NCBI GenBank assembly: GCA_001898505.1
Contig: MKTZ01000005.1
Location: 83,363-147,362 of the forward strand
DNA length: 64,000 nt
Direction: 5' to 3'
Source of the DNA: Sphingobacteriales bacterium 50-39
GTDB taxonomy: Bacteria; Bacteroidota; Bacteroidia; Chitinophagales; Chitinophagaceae
This document shows positions 62,157 to 64,000 of the stretch, one piece after another; positions within the stretch are counted from its first letter, which is position 1, and every line of letters begins with the position of its first letter. A program made the translations under genes and the position numbers. The notes under the pieces are model-generated. The model saw only the letters and a list, made by a program, of their open reading frames with translations, was not told the origin of the DNA and searched no databases.

Positions 62157-64000
62157 TCAGTCATTCTTATATTGCTGCTTCACTGCCATGATCGTCTTTC
62201 TCCATCCGGCCATCTGGACCTGGAAGAAGTAGATGCCGCTGGGCAGTTCCTGTACAGGGATCATCTGGATCGTGGCGCCGCTGCCTTTGGTAAAGGTGAG
62301 CTGTTTCAGTGTCCGGCCGGACTGGTCTACTACAGTGATCCAGACCTTGCCTGAGCTGACATTGTTTACCCGTATCTGTACTTCGGCTCTGAACGGATTG
62401 GGGAATACCGTCAGCTCTACGGAATCCTGTGCAGATGCCAGTGTAGATACCGAAGCAGCCACCGTGGACGCATTCACGGTGTTGCTATTACCGGAGGTAT
62501 TTTCCGTGAGTATAAATCCATTCAGATAGTTATAGCTGCCAGAAAGGCTGACTACAATCTTCCCGCTGCTGGGGGTGATATTGGTCCAGGATGCCTTGGT
62601 GGCGTAGTTGTTGGTGGGGTTGATGTAGATGGTGACGCCATTGAGCGTAAAAGTATTCTGATAGGCGCTGGTCCGGCTTGAATACAGCTCGAGGCTGTAT
62701 TTCTTATTATTGTCCAGTCCGGAGATGGTCAGGGTCCTTGGATCCCAGTAATAGCTGGTGGTCCTGCCTACTTCCGTGGGACACATCGTGGTCGGGTAGT
62801 TGGCGCCATTGTCGGAGATGCCCGTGCTTCCGCTCAACACGGCCGTAACGGCGGAGCCAGTGCCATCGGAATATTTGAAGGCGGTGGATGTCAGGCTGCT
62901 GGTGACATTCCAGTTATTCCAGTCCGAGCCGGCGGGGTAGGAACCTCCATATACGTTGACCTTTATCTGGCTCTGGCGTGCAGCCGCACTAACGTTGACC
63001 ACTACCGTGTCCTTTCCGACAGCCAGGCTGTCGTCGGTGACGGTGAGCTCGAAGCTGTAGCTGCCTTCCACGAGGCTCCCAACATTGGTGATCACGCTGT
63101 CGGGGGTACTCAGGGTGCCGGTGGAAGGTCCGCTGACCTGGCGCCAGTGGTAGCTAATGATGGTACCATCACTGTCCATTGAACCAGTGCCGTTGAGCGT
63201 AGCGGAGCTGGTGGGGAGAACGATGGTTTGATCAGGACCGGCATTGGCAACTGGCGCCACGTTGGGTGCCGGATAGACCGTAACGATGACAGTATCGGCA
63301 CTTGTGGCTCCGAGGTTATCCGTTACCTTCAGCGTAATGACATAGGTGCCTTTTATCAGCCCGCTGATGATGGGGTTTGGTATTGTCGAATCGTTGATCG
63401 TATAGGTATTGGGACCCGAGACTTCGTTCCAGCGATAAGATGCAATTGTGCCGTCCGGATCGCTCGAGCCACTGCCGTTGAGCTCGGCAGAGCTGGTTGG
63501 GAGCCTAATGGTGATATCGCTGCCTGCGGCTGCGATGGGCGGCAGGTTTGTTTTTACGGTGACGATGACCGTGTCCCTGCCTGTGGCCAAGCTGTCATCG
63601 GTGACAGTGAGTTCGAAGCTGTAGCTGCCTTCCATGAGGTTTCCTATATTGGTGATGACGCTGTCGGGCGTACTCAGGATGCTGGCGGATGGTCCGCTGA
63701 TCTGGGCCCAGTGGTAGCTTTTGATCGTGCCATCGCTGTCCTGTGAAGCGGAGCCGTTGAGGACGGTGGCGTTTACAGGGAGCGTGATAGTTTGATCGGC
63801 TCCGGCGCTGGCGACCGGCGGTGTGTTACGCTTCGCAGATGTGGCTGTATGCCCCTTGATAGCGAGATTACCCAGGATCGCGAACGATGTATTCGAAGAG
63901 TCGTAGGTCGTCAGGCCTATGTTCACATTACCAAATGCATCGGGCGCCATATTGAAGAAGGTCAGCGTTCCGGACGTATTGTAATGTGCGTTCAATATAC
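62157..64000 (-). CDS. PKD-repeat secreted protein with type IX secretion tail, C-terminal part
   Basis: The frame is open through the window edge, so at least 614 residues at the C-terminus are visible. Three PKD-like repeats begin VASAGADQTITLP, IAAAGSDITIRLP and VANAGPDQTIVLP, each with DGTI-x-SY-W and SYSFELTVTDDS-type endings. A Gly/Ser-rich beta-domain with WTNITPSSGKIVVSLSG follows. The final ~80 residues (LTVFPNPFRAEVQIRV..VVDQSGRTLKQLTF..GIYFFQVQMAG) are a classical type IX sorting domain. The N-terminal, probably catalytic or binding, part is outside the window. Confidence 0.9.
   Translation of the reverse strand, partial: ILNAHYNTSGTLTFFNMAPDAFGNVNIGLTTYDSSNTSFAILGNLAIKGHTATSAKRNTPPVASAGADQTITLPVNATVLNGSASQDSDGTIKSYHWAQISGPSASILSTPDSVITNIGNLMEGSYSFELTVTDDSLATGRDTVIVTVKTNLPPIAAAGSDITIRLPTSSAELNGSGSSDPDGTIASYRWNEVSGPNTYTINDSTIPNPIISGLIKGTYVITLKVTDNLGATSADTVIVTVYPAPNVAPVANAGPDQTIVLPTSSATLNGTGSMDSDGTIISYHWRQVSGPSTGTLSTPDSVITNVGSLVEGSYSFELTVTDDSLAVGKDTVVVNVSAAARQSQIKVNVYGGSYPAGSDWNNWNVTSSLTSTAFKYSDGTGSAVTAVLSGSTGISDNGANYPTTMCPTEVGRTTSYYWDPRTLTISGLDNNKKYSLELYSSRTSAYQNTFTLNGVTIYINPTNNYATKASWTNITPSSGKIVVSLSGSYNYLNGFILTENTSGNSNTVNASTVAASVSTLASAQDSVELTVFPNPFRAEVQIRVNNVSSGKVWITVVDQSGRTLKQLTFTKGSGATIQMIPVQELPSGIYFFQVQMAGWRKTIMAVKQQYKND

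Overview
The window comes from a Bacteroidota chromosome, most likely of the order Chitinophagales. The signs are two sigma/FecR/SusC loci, a type IX secretion sorting tail, a LytS/LytTR two-component pair with a periplasmic propeller sensor, and a Bacteroidetes-type conjugative element (RteC, TraE/F/G/I/J/K/M/N). Assignments rest on reading motifs and gene order; no database search was run.

Region 1 (1-3871, minus strand): an ECF sigma factor, a FecR anti-sigma factor, a stand-alone DsbD-alpha-like periplasmic protein and the 5' part of a SusC-type TonB-dependent receptor.

Region 2 (4145-11184, plus strand): the most unusual part. A likely regulated promoter precedes a polytopic GT-C-like membrane protein and a three-domain class III type lanthionine synthetase (LanKC). 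Six small paralogous genes follow, each encoding a peptide of 84-87 residues with a hydrophobic N-terminus and a conserved Ser/Thr-rich C-terminal part ending near LFT..nR.K.AYL. Three of the six lack cysteine and one is frameshifted. Two share a conserved leader element. This looks like a ribosomal peptide modification system whose products cannot all be ordinary thioether lanthipeptides.

Region 3 (11194-21871, minus strand): a second complete sigma/FecR/SusC/SusD locus that also encodes a TlpA-like protein without its CXXC, a DUF4397 lipoprotein and a secreted subtilase. The subtilase gene ends 9 bp from the last peptide gene. Both SusC genes are preceded by a plus-strand hairpin plus T-run at the same distance from the start codon, as expected for cis-antisense RNAs.

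Region 4 (22370-56413): two Crp/Fnr-like regulators, then a large integrative conjugative element (ICE). It holds rteC, an inverted two-gene module of unknown function, a tra operon that includes a giant methylase-helicase and two proteins built from a repeated module, five paralogous DUF3945-like proteins, a DNA methyltransferase, an excisionase-like HTH protein and a long tyrosine integrase. The element ends in a 43-nt 3' fragment of tRNA-Val(TAC), a clear attachment-site remnant. No intact tRNA-Val, relaxase or coupling protein is visible, so the other end may lie left of the window. In that case regions 1-3 would be cargo.

Region 5 (56414-64000): host DNA with tRNA-Lys(CTT), a seven-repeat lipoprotein, a hybrid-propeller LytS-type histidine kinase overlapping its LytTR response regulator, and the C-terminal part of a PKD-repeat protein with a type IX secretion tail.
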